Shown here: positions 1 to 10,168 of the stretch, piece by piece
Position numbering within the stretch: the stretch's first letter is position 1
Layout: each line of letters opens with the position of its first letter
IMG/VR virus record: IMGVR_UViG_3300032006_000078
Span: 1-24,769 of that record
Strand: one strand, 5' to 3'
DNA from: a virus
DNA: 24,769 nt
Made by a program: the position numbers and the translations under genes
Notes under the pieces: generated by a model
What the model saw: only the letters and a program-made list of their open reading frames with translations
Told to the model about the DNA's origin: nothing
Databases searched by the model: none

Positions 1-3000
1 GGTCTCCTCTTTGAGCTGCGGTAAGTGGACCATATGTAGTTTGCCATTCCGGTGTTCTATCGACGAACATTTCAAGTTTCTTAACAGTTTCTGTTCCAAC
101 ATCTACGGATACATTCAATAGAAGCAGTATACCTATTTCTCCAAAAACATTCCAACCAGCGGGGTGGACAAAAGACCGCACCAAATCTCTAAATTCATTA
201 ATTTGAATATCCGATCTTAAAACGTACGAAAAATCTTGATAGTAGTAAGAATCTTGGATTCTGATAATATTACTAACCATTCCAAGTTGATCTTGAAATT
301 TTCCAGGATATTCTGTTAGGGCAGTTCGTCTAGCTAAAAATGTTGCATTATTATCACCATCGGGGGCGGTTACATCGGGCGTTAGGCTATAATTAATACC
401 AGCTGAGGAAATTGCGATAGATTTAATTGCACCAGTTTTTAAAGCGCCGGCTTTTAAAATAGCATTATTACCATATCCGGATTGTGTTTCTAAGGAAGTT
501 ACATTCGAAGTCGCTAAATTTGCCATTCTAGCACCTTTAGCGGATATAAGAACTTCACCAGCTTGAAATTCTGATGGTTCCATTATCATAAACGAATCTA
601 TATCATCAGCGGTATTAAATCCTTCAAATTGTAATTTACCACGTGCGGAAATATTAGCAATCGATATATTATCTATATGTAAATCATATGAAGAAGAAAG
701 TTGAGTATTTGCAAATAAGTAAACAGCGTGATAACGATCTGAACTAGCAACAAATTTTCCTTCAAAAGTATAAACTTGATCTGCATTAGTTGTTTCTGGA
801 TGTGTATAAACAACTGATTCTGTTAGCCCAACATTAACCCCTGATGGTTCATAATTTGCATCAGTGTCTGAATGACCATATCTTAATTCAACAAATCTGA
901 GGCTTGCACTGGTTTTAAAAGAAATTTTAGCCTGATATTGATCACCCGGAATAATAGTATTTGCGTAAGCTTCTCCAGTTTCACTATCTAAAGATCTTAG
1001 ACCAATGTAAATATCTAATTGATCATTAACTGCCATTTTACCACTATAAGAGCCGGATATAGGAGCAGCAGATTCTAATGAAAGCGTATGATTACCAGTA
1101 TCTACTTCTGTTCTTTTATAAGTAGAGGCGGAAAGACCTGAAATACTTCCATTTTCAAAATCTCCAACATTATTTAAAAGCACATTTTCATCTTCAAGAG
1201 AAAAAATTGTTTCCTCTGGAAGAACTTTCATTGTACTAAAAGTAGAATTTGATGAAGTATTAACATAAGGTAAAATTACTTTGCCTTTTGCACCAGATGT
1301 TACTCCTATAACAGATTCGCCAAATCGATATTTTCCGTAAATATTTTCGCGAAAATTTAAATATGTTAATCGACCAGTATTTTTTCCAGTTATAGGATCT
1401 TCAAATCTCCATTGTTCTAAACCTAGCGTTCCTTCATTTTTTGCTTCGTATGTAGGTCCTTTTATATAATCTATGCCCGTAGTTATTACTTGTGTATTAG
1501 AAATAGATCCAAATTTTGTATAGGTGTAACTAGTTCCGCCGTAGTAATCAAAAATATCTGTAAAGCCGTCGCCGAGCTGATTTACCGGCAAACCAGTGTC
1601 TGCATCTAAAGTTTCAAAATAACTAGCTGGTTGAATTGTGCTAATGGTAAACAGATTAGATTTACCAGGAACTGCAGATCCATTTGCACTATAATAAAGA
1701 GAACCATATGAACCTTCAACGAAATTGGGTGCTTGTGGACTTTCTAATGCATATACAAAAGATGAATTATTTACAGAGGGCCCAGCAATCGTTCCTTTAG
1801 CACCTGTTTTAGAATCATACACATAATAACCCGGTTGCATATCATCTTCGAAAGCTTCTGTATGTAAAAGAATATTATCACCTGCATCAGCACTACCATC
1901 TGTGCTATCAATAAGAATTTGACCTAATCCTTCTTCTAATAATATATTTGCTCCGCCTTCGGCAGTATCTTGATTTGTTACTTCGGCAACAAATGTAATT
2001 GTATTACTTGAACTAAAATGTGTATTAATATTTTCTGGGTATCTAACACCTTCTTGTTCAATGGAAAAGGAAGGTTGATTTAACAATATGGCTGATTCCG
2101 CCGTGCCGCCTTCTGCAGTTGATATAGCCGCACTAATTAATGTATTGGAGGTTCTATACATTCCTGTAGGAATAACTCCACGAACAGCGCCTGTATGACC
2201 TGATCCTCCGGTGCCAGCACTCTGAACTACTAAAGCTTCTCCTCCTATATAACCATTACCGCCATCATCAATAATAATTTCATCAATAGCTCCATTAGCA
2301 GTGGCGTTTACACGTGCTACAGCACCAGTACCTGGACTATTAGTAAATACAAGAGTATCATTAACCTTATATCCTGTTCCGTTACTTATAATATCAACTT
2401 CACCGATAACCGCAATACAAGTTCCTCTAGAAGAACCTGTTGGAAAATCCATAGCATAAACAGCATCACTTGAATTATTACTACTCATTAATTCCATATC
2501 AACGTACGCTTCAATCGTTGCTATGGTTTCATCTGCTTTAAAATCGGAATAAGTATCAAAACGAATATCATATCCTTTAGTATAATCAGTTAAAAATAAT
2601 TCTGTTATACCAGTTGTTCCTTCAAAATATGAAATTGAATTATCAACAGTGGCTGTTGCTTGAGATTGTTCTCCTTTAATAATTTTACTATTAAAATCAT
2701 CTGGATTTAAAGATGTACCGGTATAAACCTTAATAGATTTTAATGATTTCCAGGTACCGTCTGAAGGTCTTAATAATCTTTCTTTTGGATATATAAAGGA
2801 AAGTTGTTCGGAACCATAAACAGTTCTCCATAACCATAAAAATGAATCTTCTGTTCCTCTGGATCTATAAATTTCTCTGGCTGTTTTTATTGCTTGTCTT
2901 AAATCACCAATTGAGTCCATGGGAATATTTGTTAAAAAATCATCCCTGAACCTTTCCAAAAATAAATTATCAGTTTCATCTATATCATTTACTAAATCAA

Positions 3001-3856
3001 AATCTGCTGACGCACGAAGAGGGTTTCTTGTAATATCTTTATCAGTTTTTCCAACATATGCTTTAGCCCTTGATCTTCTACCAGTTATTGTTTCTCCGTG
3101 AAGAAAAGCCTTACCATTTGTTGGTCGAGCGAATAATAGATGAGGATCAGTTTTATAATTATCACTAGTAATATCAGAAGATTGGTATTTACCTGCCGGG
3201 AAAACTCCATGATTTTGTGTTCCGGTGACTATTGCTTCAACTCCAGAATCGGAACCCACAACTGATTCGCCTAATTGAAATGTTGCAGTAGTTGGGTCTC
3301 TATCTGATTCAACTAATGCTTCGTCATATGGTGCTACGAGAACGCCTTCTATTTCTGCAGTACTTTCTAGTACAAATTTTCCAGTAGCTGTATATTGAGT
3401 TAATTCTGTTGTGGGAGGATCATTTTCAAATACTCCAAAATTAATACCGGATTCGCCACCCTTTTGAGGCATATAAAATTTTAGTCCAGCCCATTCTTCA
3501 AATTCTACTGTATATACTATTTCAGGATTATCTGAGGCGGCTATTGCGGCTGGTTTATTTCCATATACTGGGAAAAAATAACCTGTTTGTAATCCAATAT
3601 CAATTGGTCCAATATGTCCATGGCTTTCTTGATACATTACTCCGGTATCTAAAGCGGTACCGTGAATATAATATGAATTATTATCATCTTCAAGAACTAA
3701 ATTAAATTCATCTAAAATTAAATCAGTATATTCAATTTGATAAGATTCTAAAAATTCAAAATATTTTGTGAGAAAAAGAGGGAGATTGGAACCCTCTTCC
3801 ATAAAAAAAGAAGGTAATTGATTTTGAATAATTTCAGAAATTCTATTATCAGCCAT
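1..3856 (-). CDS. Giant baseplate/virion structural protein, partial (C-terminus beyond left edge)
   Basis: The frame starts at an ATG that overlaps the gp6 stop by one base (TAATG) and stays open to position 1, giving about 1285 residues with the end missing. The N-terminus (MADNRISEIIQNQLPSFF, then a Tyr/Phe-Leu-rich helix) is of a type I associate with large structural proteins downstream of gp6 in marine T4-like phages. The residues nearest the left edge contain a QDFSYVLRSDI...HPAGWNVFGEIG stretch, also familiar from those proteins. Between these ends lie long Ser/Thr/Gly-rich beta-type segments. Residues about 898-1065 look like a CBM4/9 jelly-roll: DFENGS at the start, an SGK turn, and DLHIDNISI at the end. 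By position it could fill the gp7 or an outer-baseplate role, but I see no clear T4 gp7 similarity. Structural assignment is fairly sure; the exact role is not. Confidence 0.75.
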   Translation of the reverse strand, partial: MADNRISEIIQNQLPSFFMEEGSNLPLFLTKYFEFLESYQIEYTDLILDEFNLVLEDDNNSYYIHGTALDTGVMYQESHGHIGPIDIGLQTGYFFPVYGNKPAAIAASDNPEIVYTVEFEEWAGLKFYMPQKGGESGINFGVFENDPPTTELTQYTATGKFVLESTAEIEGVLVAPYDEALVESDRDPTTATFQLGESVVGSDSGVEAIVTGTQNHGVFPAGKYQSSDITSDNYKTDPHLLFARPTNGKAFLHGETITGRRSRAKAYVGKTDKDITRNPLRASADFDLVNDIDETDNLFLERFRDDFLTNIPMDSIGDLRQAIKTAREIYRSRGTEDSFLWLWRTVYGSEQLSFIYPKERLLRPSDGTWKSLKSIKVYTGTSLNPDDFNSKIIKGEQSQATATVDNSISYFEGTTGITELFLTDYTKGYDIRFDTYSDFKADETIATIEAYVDMELMSSNNSSDAVYAMDFPTGSSRGTCIAVIGEVDIISNGTGYKVNDTLVFTNSPGTGAVARVNATANGAIDEIIIDDGGNGYIGGEALVVQSAGTGGSGHTGAVRGVIPTGMYRTSNTLISAAISTAEGGTAESAILLNQPSFSIEQEGVRYPENINTHFSSSNTITFVAEVTNQDTAEGGANILLEEGLGQILIDSTDGSADAGDNILLHTEAFEDDMQPGYYVYDSKTGAKGTIAGPSVNNSSFVYALESPQAPNFVEGSYGSLYYSANGSAVPGKSNLFTISTIQPASYFETLDADTGLPVNQLGDGFTDIFDYYGGTSYTYTKFGSISNTQVITTGIDYIKGPTYEAKNEGTLGLEQWRFEDPITGKNTGRLTYLNFRENIYGKYRFGESVIGVTSGAKGKVILPYVNTSSNSTFSTMKVLPEETIFSLEDENVLLNNVGDFENGSISGLSASTYKRTEVDTGNHTLSLESAAPISGSYSGKMAVNDQLDIYIGLRSLDSETGEAYANTIIPGDQYQAKISFKTSASLRFVELRYGHSDTDANYEPSGVNVGLTESVVYTHPETTNADQVYTFEGKFVASSDRYHAVYLFANTQLSSSYDLHIDNISIANISARGKLQFEGFNTADDIDSFMIMEPSEFQAGEVLISAKGARMANLATSNVTSLETQSGYGNNAILKAGALKTGAIKSIAISSAGINYSLTPDVTAPDGDNNATFLARRTALTEYPGKFQDQLGMVSNIIRIQDSYYYQDFSYVLRSDIQINEFRDLVRSFVHPAGWNVFGEIGILLLLNVSVDVGTETVKKLEMFVDRTPEWQTTYGPLTAAQRGD

Positions 3857-5742
3857 TATGCAGTATTAGCTCCATATACTACTAAAGAGGGAGTTTCATT
3901 AGCGGTTGCCTGAACAAAATCACCAGTCTGTGCCGCGGTGTCTAATATCATATTAACCACTACATCTTTTTTATTAATTAATATAACTTGCTCTCTAATA
4001 GGAGTAACGTCTTGAACATTTGTTTCAACATATATCTCAATAGTATTAGTATTAACTACTTGTTCAACTTCGTAAGGTTGAAATCCTACTAATGTCATTT
4101 TACCGGTTTCATAATTAACTGTTCCAACATTAGAATTAACAATTGCTACAGCTCCAGCTTCTTCTTTTATAACTTGAATAATTCCATCAGCATCACTCAA
4201 TTGTGTATTTTTTTCTAATACATTAGTATTTTCATTAATATACGAAAATTTTGAAGATGTTAATGTTCCTTTATATCCTTTATATGGATACTTTAACTGG
4301 TTAGAAAAATTTTGAGCGTAGTTAAAAGCTTGTCCGAGTTCAACTACTAATCGTTTAAATAATAAAACTGTCGTTTGATTATTCAAAATTGCTGGGTCAG
4401 AATTATCAATTAAAGTTGTTAATCTTGAATATCTAAATCTTAAATCAAATTTTCCTAGTTCTTGAGTATTATAACCTATAGCTGTTTGTACAATTCTTTC
4501 ACCAATTTCTTGCGGGGACTGTACAGTTTTATTTGGATTATATCGAACATTAGAAGTAATCTTTATATAAAGATAATCAGGAGGTACAATTTCTGGTGTA
4601 ACAGAAACCATATTTTTTGATAATAAAATATCTTTTTTAATAGACTCTTTATCTTTTGTTGTTAAAAATAATCCACTTTTAGGTCTAACAGCAATATAAG
4701 CTTTTCCATACCTTGGGGGATCATTTTGTTCTCCGCCCCAACATGTAACTGATTCGGCATTAACCCATTCTTTTTCTACGATTCTTTTATAATCATTTAA
4801 TGTTACACATCTATTTTGTGTTTCATATAATTTTGGTGCATTATATTTAATTTCTGCAACAGATTCCCTATCAGCTCCACCATAACCTCGAGTAGTTGTC
4901 AAAATAGCAACATTACTATATCCACCTATTGGGTCCATTGCCTTAAACACACTTGCCGCATTGGTTACAACCCCATCAGATATATTTGATGATAAAATAA
5001 TTTGACTACCGTCAGCTGGTTTATAACCGACTTTATTATCACCAAATTGGACTTCAAATTGATTTTCAAACGCTTCATATAAAAAATATACATTAGAAGT
5101 TGGTGTAACCTTAACTGTATCTGATACTTGTTGATAAGCATGTGTTTCGGTTGAGGCCGCTGAAGTCTTTACAGTAACAGAAAGAGTAGATATATCGGTA
5201 TTAGTATTAGGCAACATAAATGTTTGTTCTTTATTACTATAATCCATTGTATATTTGTGTGTTAACCTGACCCCTTGATTTAACTGAACGTCGCCAATTC
5301 TAAATCTTCCATCACTAGCAATTACTCCCGCATAAGAATCTGCTGTTGTAAATATATATTTTTGTTCATTGATTGTTGATGAAAATCTTTTATTTTTTTC
5401 AACAATCATGGTTGTTGCATTATCATTTGGCATAATAGTTAATTGAACTATAGCTCTAGTTCCTCGAACCGATCGCGGCGTATAACCTATTTGCTTAGCC
5501 CTTTGTACAACAGAATTTCTAAGTTCAGCTGTATCTAAAAACATTTCATTTGCTAGCATATTTAAATAAAAAGAATTATAATACGTATTATATGAAAGTA
5601 AATCCATTATAACATCTAAGCCGGACCCGGCAAAATCAAAATTTGCAAATTCACTTTGACTTTTTAAAAATGCTACTAAGTTTGATTTAATAGAAGCGTA
5701 GTCTAATTCAGATACTTTTAATTTTGCTGATTGTTCCGCCAC
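3856..5742 (-). CDS. 6: Baseplate wedge protein gp6
   Basis: This 628-aa protein matches T4-like gp6, the J-family wedge subunit that dimerises to tie the six wedges into the inner baseplate ring. Recognisable features are the N-terminal region with FAGSGLDVIMDLLSYNTYY, a segment with the GY(T/S)PR motif (residues about 87-93), and a central region around LNDYKRIVEKEW near residue 316, both typical of the family. The length is close to T4 gp6 (660 aa). The start is GTG at 5742-5740, preceded by TAGGAAT about 8 bases upstream. No nearer in-frame ATG suits the family N-terminus. It follows gp25 by 8 bases, and its stop overlaps the next gene by one base, so translation is probably coupled. Adjacent gp25 and gp6 is the usual conserved wedge-gene pairing. 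Confidence 0.9.
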   Translation of the reverse strand: MAEQSAKLKVSELDYASIKSNLVAFLKSQSEFANFDFAGSGLDVIMDLLSYNTYYNSFYLNMLANEMFLDTAELRNSVVQRAKQIGYTPRSVRGTRAIVQLTIMPNDNATTMIVEKNKRFSSTINEQKYIFTTADSYAGVIASDGRFRIGDVQLNQGVRLTHKYTMDYSNKEQTFMLPNTNTDISTLSVTVKTSAASTETHAYQQVSDTVKVTPTSNVYFLYEAFENQFEVQFGDNKVGYKPADGSQIILSSNISDGVVTNAASVFKAMDPIGGYSNVAILTTTRGYGGADRESVAEIKYNAPKLYETQNRCVTLNDYKRIVEKEWVNAESVTCWGGEQNDPPRYGKAYIAVRPKSGLFLTTKDKESIKKDILLSKNMVSVTPEIVPPDYLYIKITSNVRYNPNKTVQSPQEIGERIVQTAIGYNTQELGKFDLRFRYSRLTTLIDNSDPAILNNQTTVLLFKRLVVELGQAFNYAQNFSNQLKYPYKGYKGTLTSSKFSYINENTNVLEKNTQLSDADGIIQVIKEEAGAVAIVNSNVGTVNYETGKMTLVGFQPYEVEQVVNTNTIEIYVETNVQDVTPIREQVILINKKDVVVNMILDTAAQTGDFVQATANETPSLVVYGANTA

Positions 5743-5750
5743 GGTGATTC

Positions 5751-6173
5751 CTATCTATATAAAAATTGTTCGAAGGTTTCTTCGGATTGTTGGGTCATCA
5801 TAGTAAAAATAATTTTTACTCTGTATCTGTTTAAATCTTCTTCAGAACTAACCTGAATATCTTTAATTTGAGCACGTGGTTCTAAATTCTGCATAGTTAT
5901 TTCGATACTTTGTCTTAATCGAGTTTCCGTTAACGCATTCATCTGATCAAATAATAATGACGATAAATTTGACCCAATCTCAGGATGTCCTATTCTTTCG
6001 AATTCTCTAGTTTGCAAAATATTTCGCATAGATTGTTTTATAACAGTAGCATTCTTTGTTTTAATTATATCACCCGTTGTAGGATGAACATTAAACGATA
6101 AATCTACGTCGGAATATATTGCGGCACCCGTTTCGCGATCATATTCAATTTCTGTAAATTCTGCATCTGCCAT
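5751..6173 (-). CDS. 25: Baseplate wedge protein gp25
   Basis: This 140-aa protein is of the gp25/lysozyme-like-fold wedge family (also related to type VI secretion TssE), a core component of the wedge that helps start sheath assembly. The sequence shows the family pattern: DLSFNVHPTTGDI near residues 24-36, the conserved helix after it with QSMRNILQTREFERIGHPEIGS (the T-x-x-x-E-R-x-x-x-P-x-x-G signature), and a beta-rich C-terminus. Its length is close to T4 gp25 (132 aa). The ribosome-binding site ATGGAGAAATTATAAATG precedes the start. A late-promoter-like GATAAATA sits just upstream, overlapping the end of the preceding gene. It lies directly before gp6, as in many contractile phages. Confidence 0.92.
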   Translation of the reverse strand: MADAEFTEIEYDRETGAAIYSDVDLSFNVHPTTGDIIKTKNATVIKQSMRNILQTREFERIGHPEIGSNLSSLLFDQMNALTETRLRQSIEITMQNLEPRAQIKDIQVSSEEDLNRYRVKIIFTMMTQQSEETFEQFLYR

Positions 6174-6193
6174 TTATAATTTCTCCATTACTT

Positions 6194-6201
6194 TATTTAT
6201 C
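6194..6201 (-). promoter_or_regulatory. Candidate T4-type late promoter before gp25
   Basis: The minus strand reads GATAAATA, one base from the T4 late -10 consensus TATAAATA. It is positioned 21-28 bases upstream of the gp25 ATG and merges with the TGA stop of the preceding gene (TGATAAATA). The predicted transcript start, around 6187, would leave a short leader that still includes the GGAG ribosome-binding site. In such AT-rich DNA one match can arise by chance. Confidence 0.4.
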
Positions 6202-9200
6202 AGGTTGAATCCGGATACTGCCTAGTATCTGCAGTCTCACCGGAACTCGGATCAACAATTTTATGATATCCACCTAAAGATGATCCACCTTTGGCTGGGG
6301 AGGTCATATCCGGCCAATTTTTATTTGAGAGCACATCAAGATCCTGATATACTTGTTCCGCGAGTGCATTGACGTATGTTAAATGATCTGTAAACGCTTG
6401 CCTACTTTTTTGAACCTTTTCTGATTTTGCTGCCACTGTTGCCCCTGCGTCTGAAATTTTAACCGACCAGTTTTCATGATATTTAAACATCTCTATTGCT
6501 CCTTGTGCACCTTGACGAATAGGAGCAGAAATCGCAATATATTCTACACCAATTGTTTCTTCAATCGATGCAGTAATCTCAGTATCTGAACCAAATGAGA
6601 TAACTAATATATCATCTTGAGAAACACCTATTCCCATCCATGAAGATGCTATACCTTCTCCGGCAACCTGGCCTAGGGCTGTTTCTTCTACTGCGCCAAT
6701 ATTATCTGGTTCATCTAAGAATTGATCAGATAAAGGTGATGTTCCGTTTAATTTTATTATAGTTCCTCTTGGATAATAAGATTCAGTACGTTTTGCTCCT
6801 GTAGTGCCGACTGTATCATCTTCAAATAACGGAAGATCTTTATATTCTCCGTTAGATTCCGGAGCAACTACCGAAACAGTATTAGCTTTAGCATAAAATT
6901 CTCTTAATCTATAACCCGGATGCTTATAATGAGTAGTATTTGCAGCATTATCGGTTGTATTATAAGGCGGAAAGTTTTGGGATTTAGGGAAAAATATATC
7001 ATAAGATAATGCTACACCTACATCAGCTTCAAATGCTTCGTCTAAAACAGCCACAGTTGAATTAGATAATTTTTCAACTGCCCTGGTACTCCCTGAAGCA
7101 TCAGAAAGAGGATCCATTATAGTAATTGTGGTATTCTTTTTAATTTTACGATCACCTTTAAGAAAATCGTCAGTATCCACAAAATCTTTAAATTGGCCGC
7201 CGCCCACTAACATCAATGTTTTTCCTTTAGTTCTTAAACTTCCTGGTCGAACACCATCTGGATTTTCCGCAGAGTAAAGTGTCGCGGTTCCAGACACGAT
7301 TTGCATTATATCAATTTCAGTTATTATTTCCTCAATTCTTTCAACCAACAAATCTAATTCATATATACAATTATCCCTCATTTGTTTTAATTCTATAAAA
7401 ACATTATAATTTTCTCCTTCAAATAAGCCAGTCAAAATATTTATTTTACCAAAAAGTGCAACTTTCATTATTTTTGATCTTAAAGAAGCAGCACTTGGGC
7501 CATCTAGTATGTTTAGAATAGATTGTAAACTTGTTTTAGCTAAATCTAACCAAGCTAATTTGTCTTTCTTTAATTGTTGTGGGCTTCTAGGATCTCCTGC
7601 GATTACTTCCTCATCCGGGCCTAGATCTAGATCGAGTGGTTTCCAGAAAACACCATTAAGAATATAAAGCCCAGAAGGAACACCAGTATCGGGATCTACT
7701 GCAGTGTCTTTAATTAATGGTGCTCCAGTCTCTGATGGATCATCTTTAGTATCCAATATACATTCATAGTTCTTTCCTCTATAATATACTTTATCACCTT
7801 TCTTATAAAACTTTGTTGTTGGATTCCCATCTTTATCAAGTGGACCAACATTTGTCCAAGCTGGAATAGCTAATTGAGTTAATTTTGCTTGTGCTTTCTT
7901 TTCGTCTGCTGTTTTATCTCTCACACCTAATAATAAAGCTAACATGTTTATAGCTTTCTTGGTTGCGTTTGTTGCAGATCCCCCACCTAAAAAACAAAGC
8001 CCAGCACAAAATTTTAAATCTTCTGGTGGCTTATTTGGGCCGCCGGCACTCAACATTCTTTCTCTAAAAACCTTTGTTCCTCCGGCTTTTGGTTTAAGAT
8101 ATAGAGTATATACGCCGGTTGCTGGTAATCCGTTGGCAAATAAATCTAATATATTTTCAATATCTTTCCCAAAAACTTCTAATTCGGCTACTTTATTATC
8201 AAGCCATTTTATAATCGGATCAAAAGATTTTCTAGCTACTGCAACAGTTGCTTTCATTCCTCGTACTTCACCTTCAACTTTATCAAGAAAAGGCCCCCAC
8301 CCAGGAAATAATGTCTCTAAACTTTTACCATACCAATTAGGAGGATTTCCTACTCCCTCACCAATAAAAGAATTAACTACTCTTCCTACTGTAACTTGCC
8401 CCGGTTTAATTTGACCATATGTGGTTCCCATCGGGCTGGCCTCTGCATCTTTTATTACATCATCTACTTTTGTTACTTTACCATCGTCTGTGGTTGAATG
8501 CATTGCCGATGTGGAGGTTGGTAGGCATTCATATATTAACTCACCGGGTTTAAATTCTTCACCGGGAAACTGCATCACAACATCTAATATTTGTTGCTGA
8601 TATGGTAATACATTTTTATTTACTTTTTCAGTTTTAGACATTGCTCTTATTCTGCGTTCTGTCAAATCCATATCTCGAGATGCTTCAGGACCAGCATTCC
8701 AACTCATATCTGCTGGTTTATATTCTTCTAATAACATATTTTTAGTTTCAACAACTTCTTTTATTCGCGCCACCTTCCCCCCATCAGTCATAATTCTTCT
8801 GTCGGTCATTCTGGGGCCTTTATTTGGTTGTGCTCTAAAAGATCCTGCCCTTTCAGCTTTTTTGTGAAATTCTTCTTGTGCAGCTTCATCTGCTCCCGCG
8901 ACGAGGGTTGTATCATCGTATAGCTGTCCGCCGGCGCTTTGCTCTTCCTTCGTCAATTTTCCAATATCAATATTTGCAACATGTTGTACTTTAATTCGGT
9001 GAGTGGCTTCATCATCTTCCCATAATTTAACAATATCTTCTGTCATAGACTTAAAAGATCTTACATCAAAAAATTTTTGAAAATTTTCCATAACTGTTAG
9101 GAATCTATTAGCATCTGGTGCACCTATAATAAAAATCATTCCACCAACAACAGATGAATCTGAAAAAATTGGACGACCAGATTGATAATAAGACGGATCC

Positions 9201-10168
9201 ACCAAGTTCTCTAATTTTTTCATATCAGTAGGGTTCCACATTTCCTTTGTAATCTTTTCCCCATCTGTGGTTTTCGCTGTTCCTTCTCTAATCTTTTTTA
9301 ATATATGCTTCGGAACATCATTTGCATCATCAAAAGATTCATCTATAGTTCGTAAAATTCCCTGCGGAGTTAATTGTACTAAATGAGTCATTGGATTGAC
9401 CATCATGAGAGTTTGCTTCGCTAGCGCCACAGCTCCCGTTGCGGATCGGCCTACGTCCCCCGCGTCTGCGCCACCGCCCTGTAGAAGTAAGCTATCCGGA
9501 TTTACATTATCCAGGACAGTATTCATAGGCTGCACAGAAGCATCTGCAACATAATTTATTTCACCAGAGATTGGATCTCTAGCAACATTCATTGCATCTA
9601 TTTGTTCCCGAGACATTGACTGCATTTCTGTAGCCCTTTCCCTGGCACCCTGAAGCACTCCACTTGAAGGGGCTACTGTACCGGGCACAAACCCGGCGGG
9701 TACTAATTCTCCTTTCATATTTCTTCTAGCGGGCACATAAGCTTGACCACCAACAAAAAGCGTACCAGTTACAGGATTTTTTGTTACATTTTGTCTGACA
9801 GAAGTAGCGGTAACAGGAAGCATATAAAAACCAAGAGACTTCAAATCTTGTAATATTTTTATAATTTCATCTAAAATTGCATCAAGTGCCGCGAATAAGG
9901 GATCTATCGTGGATAATAAAAAAGCTTTATTTATTTCATAAAAATCTCTAACAAATTTTGAATTTGCTTTATGAAGGTCTAAAGCTTTTTGAGCACATTC
10001 AGCAAAAGCTTTTATGTAAGAATTATCACCTAATGTTTGAGATTCCCAAAGATCTGGCCCTGTATCTTCTTCTTCTCCGATGTTAAAAATCGGACCGGCT
10101 GCTTCCTCTCCAGCTTCAGTTTGAGTCGTTCCGAAGACTCCTGCTCCTCCAATAGTTATTTCAGCCAT
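6200..10168 (-). CDS. Large virion structural protein (1322 aa) between gp5 and gp25, with carbohydrate-binding-like insert
   Basis: This 1322-aa protein is encoded between the hub/gp5 genes and gp25. It has no T4 homologue I recognise, but large proteins at this spot are typical of marine T4-like phages and are virion components. Residues about 1-40 are acidic and low-complexity. Residues about 60-115 form helical, coiled-coil-like segments (LHKANSKFVRDFYEINKAFL). Residues about 768-843 resemble a CBM5/12 chitin-binding type 3 domain: AW, then FYKKGDKVYYRGKNYEC, then a closing VFWKPL. After this comes a helical region with EDL-type repeats (ELDLLVERIEEIITEIDIMQ) and a beta-rich C-terminal third. 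The start overlaps the preceding 63-aa gene by 8 bases. A baseplate or tail location is inferred from context. Confidence 0.75.
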   Translation of the reverse strand: MAEITIGGAGVFGTTQTEAGEEAAGPIFNIGEEEDTGPDLWESQTLGDNSYIKAFAECAQKALDLHKANSKFVRDFYEINKAFLLSTIDPLFAALDAILDEIIKILQDLKSLGFYMLPVTATSVRQNVTKNPVTGTLFVGGQAYVPARRNMKGELVPAGFVPGTVAPSSGVLQGARERATEMQSMSREQIDAMNVARDPISGEINYVADASVQPMNTVLDNVNPDSLLLQGGGADAGDVGRSATGAVALAKQTLMMVNPMTHLVQLTPQGILRTIDESFDDANDVPKHILKKIREGTAKTTDGEKITKEMWNPTDMKKLENLVDPSYYQSGRPIFSDSSVVGGMIFIIGAPDANRFLTVMENFQKFFDVRSFKSMTEDIVKLWEDDEATHRIKVQHVANIDIGKLTKEEQSAGGQLYDDTTLVAGADEAAQEEFHKKAERAGSFRAQPNKGPRMTDRRIMTDGGKVARIKEVVETKNMLLEEYKPADMSWNAGPEASRDMDLTERRIRAMSKTEKVNKNVLPYQQQILDVVMQFPGEEFKPGELIYECLPTSTSAMHSTTDDGKVTKVDDVIKDAEASPMGTTYGQIKPGQVTVGRVVNSFIGEGVGNPPNWYGKSLETLFPGWGPFLDKVEGEVRGMKATVAVARKSFDPIIKWLDNKVAELEVFGKDIENILDLFANGLPATGVYTLYLKPKAGGTKVFRERMLSAGGPNKPPEDLKFCAGLCFLGGGSATNATKKAINMLALLLGVRDKTADEKKAQAKLTQLAIPAWTNVGPLDKDGNPTTKFYKKGDKVYYRGKNYECILDTKDDPSETGAPLIKDTAVDPDTGVPSGLYILNGVFWKPLDLDLGPDEEVIAGDPRSPQQLKKDKLAWLDLAKTSLQSILNILDGPSAASLRSKIMKVALFGKINILTGLFEGENYNVFIELKQMRDNCIYELDLLVERIEEIITEIDIMQIVSGTATLYSAENPDGVRPGSLRTKGKTLMLVGGGQFKDFVDTDDFLKGDRKIKKNTTITIMDPLSDASGSTRAVEKLSNSTVAVLDEAFEADVGVALSYDIFFPKSQNFPPYNTTDNAANTTHYKHPGYRLREFYAKANTVSVVAPESNGEYKDLPLFEDDTVGTTGAKRTESYYPRGTIIKLNGTSPLSDQFLDEPDNIGAVEETALGQVAGEGIASSWMGIGVSQDDILVISFGSDTEITASIEETIGVEYIAISAPIRQGAQGAIEMFKYHENWSVKISDAGATVAAKSEKVQKSRQAFTDHLTYVNALAEQVYQDLDVLSNKNWPDMTSPAKGGSSLGGYHKIVDPSSGETADTRQYPDST

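Noticed and set aside
7944-8414. Plus-strand open frame of 156 codons within the 1322-aa gene
   Set aside because: It is a shadow of the structural gene, with Pro/Ser/Phe-rich low-quality composition and no start context.
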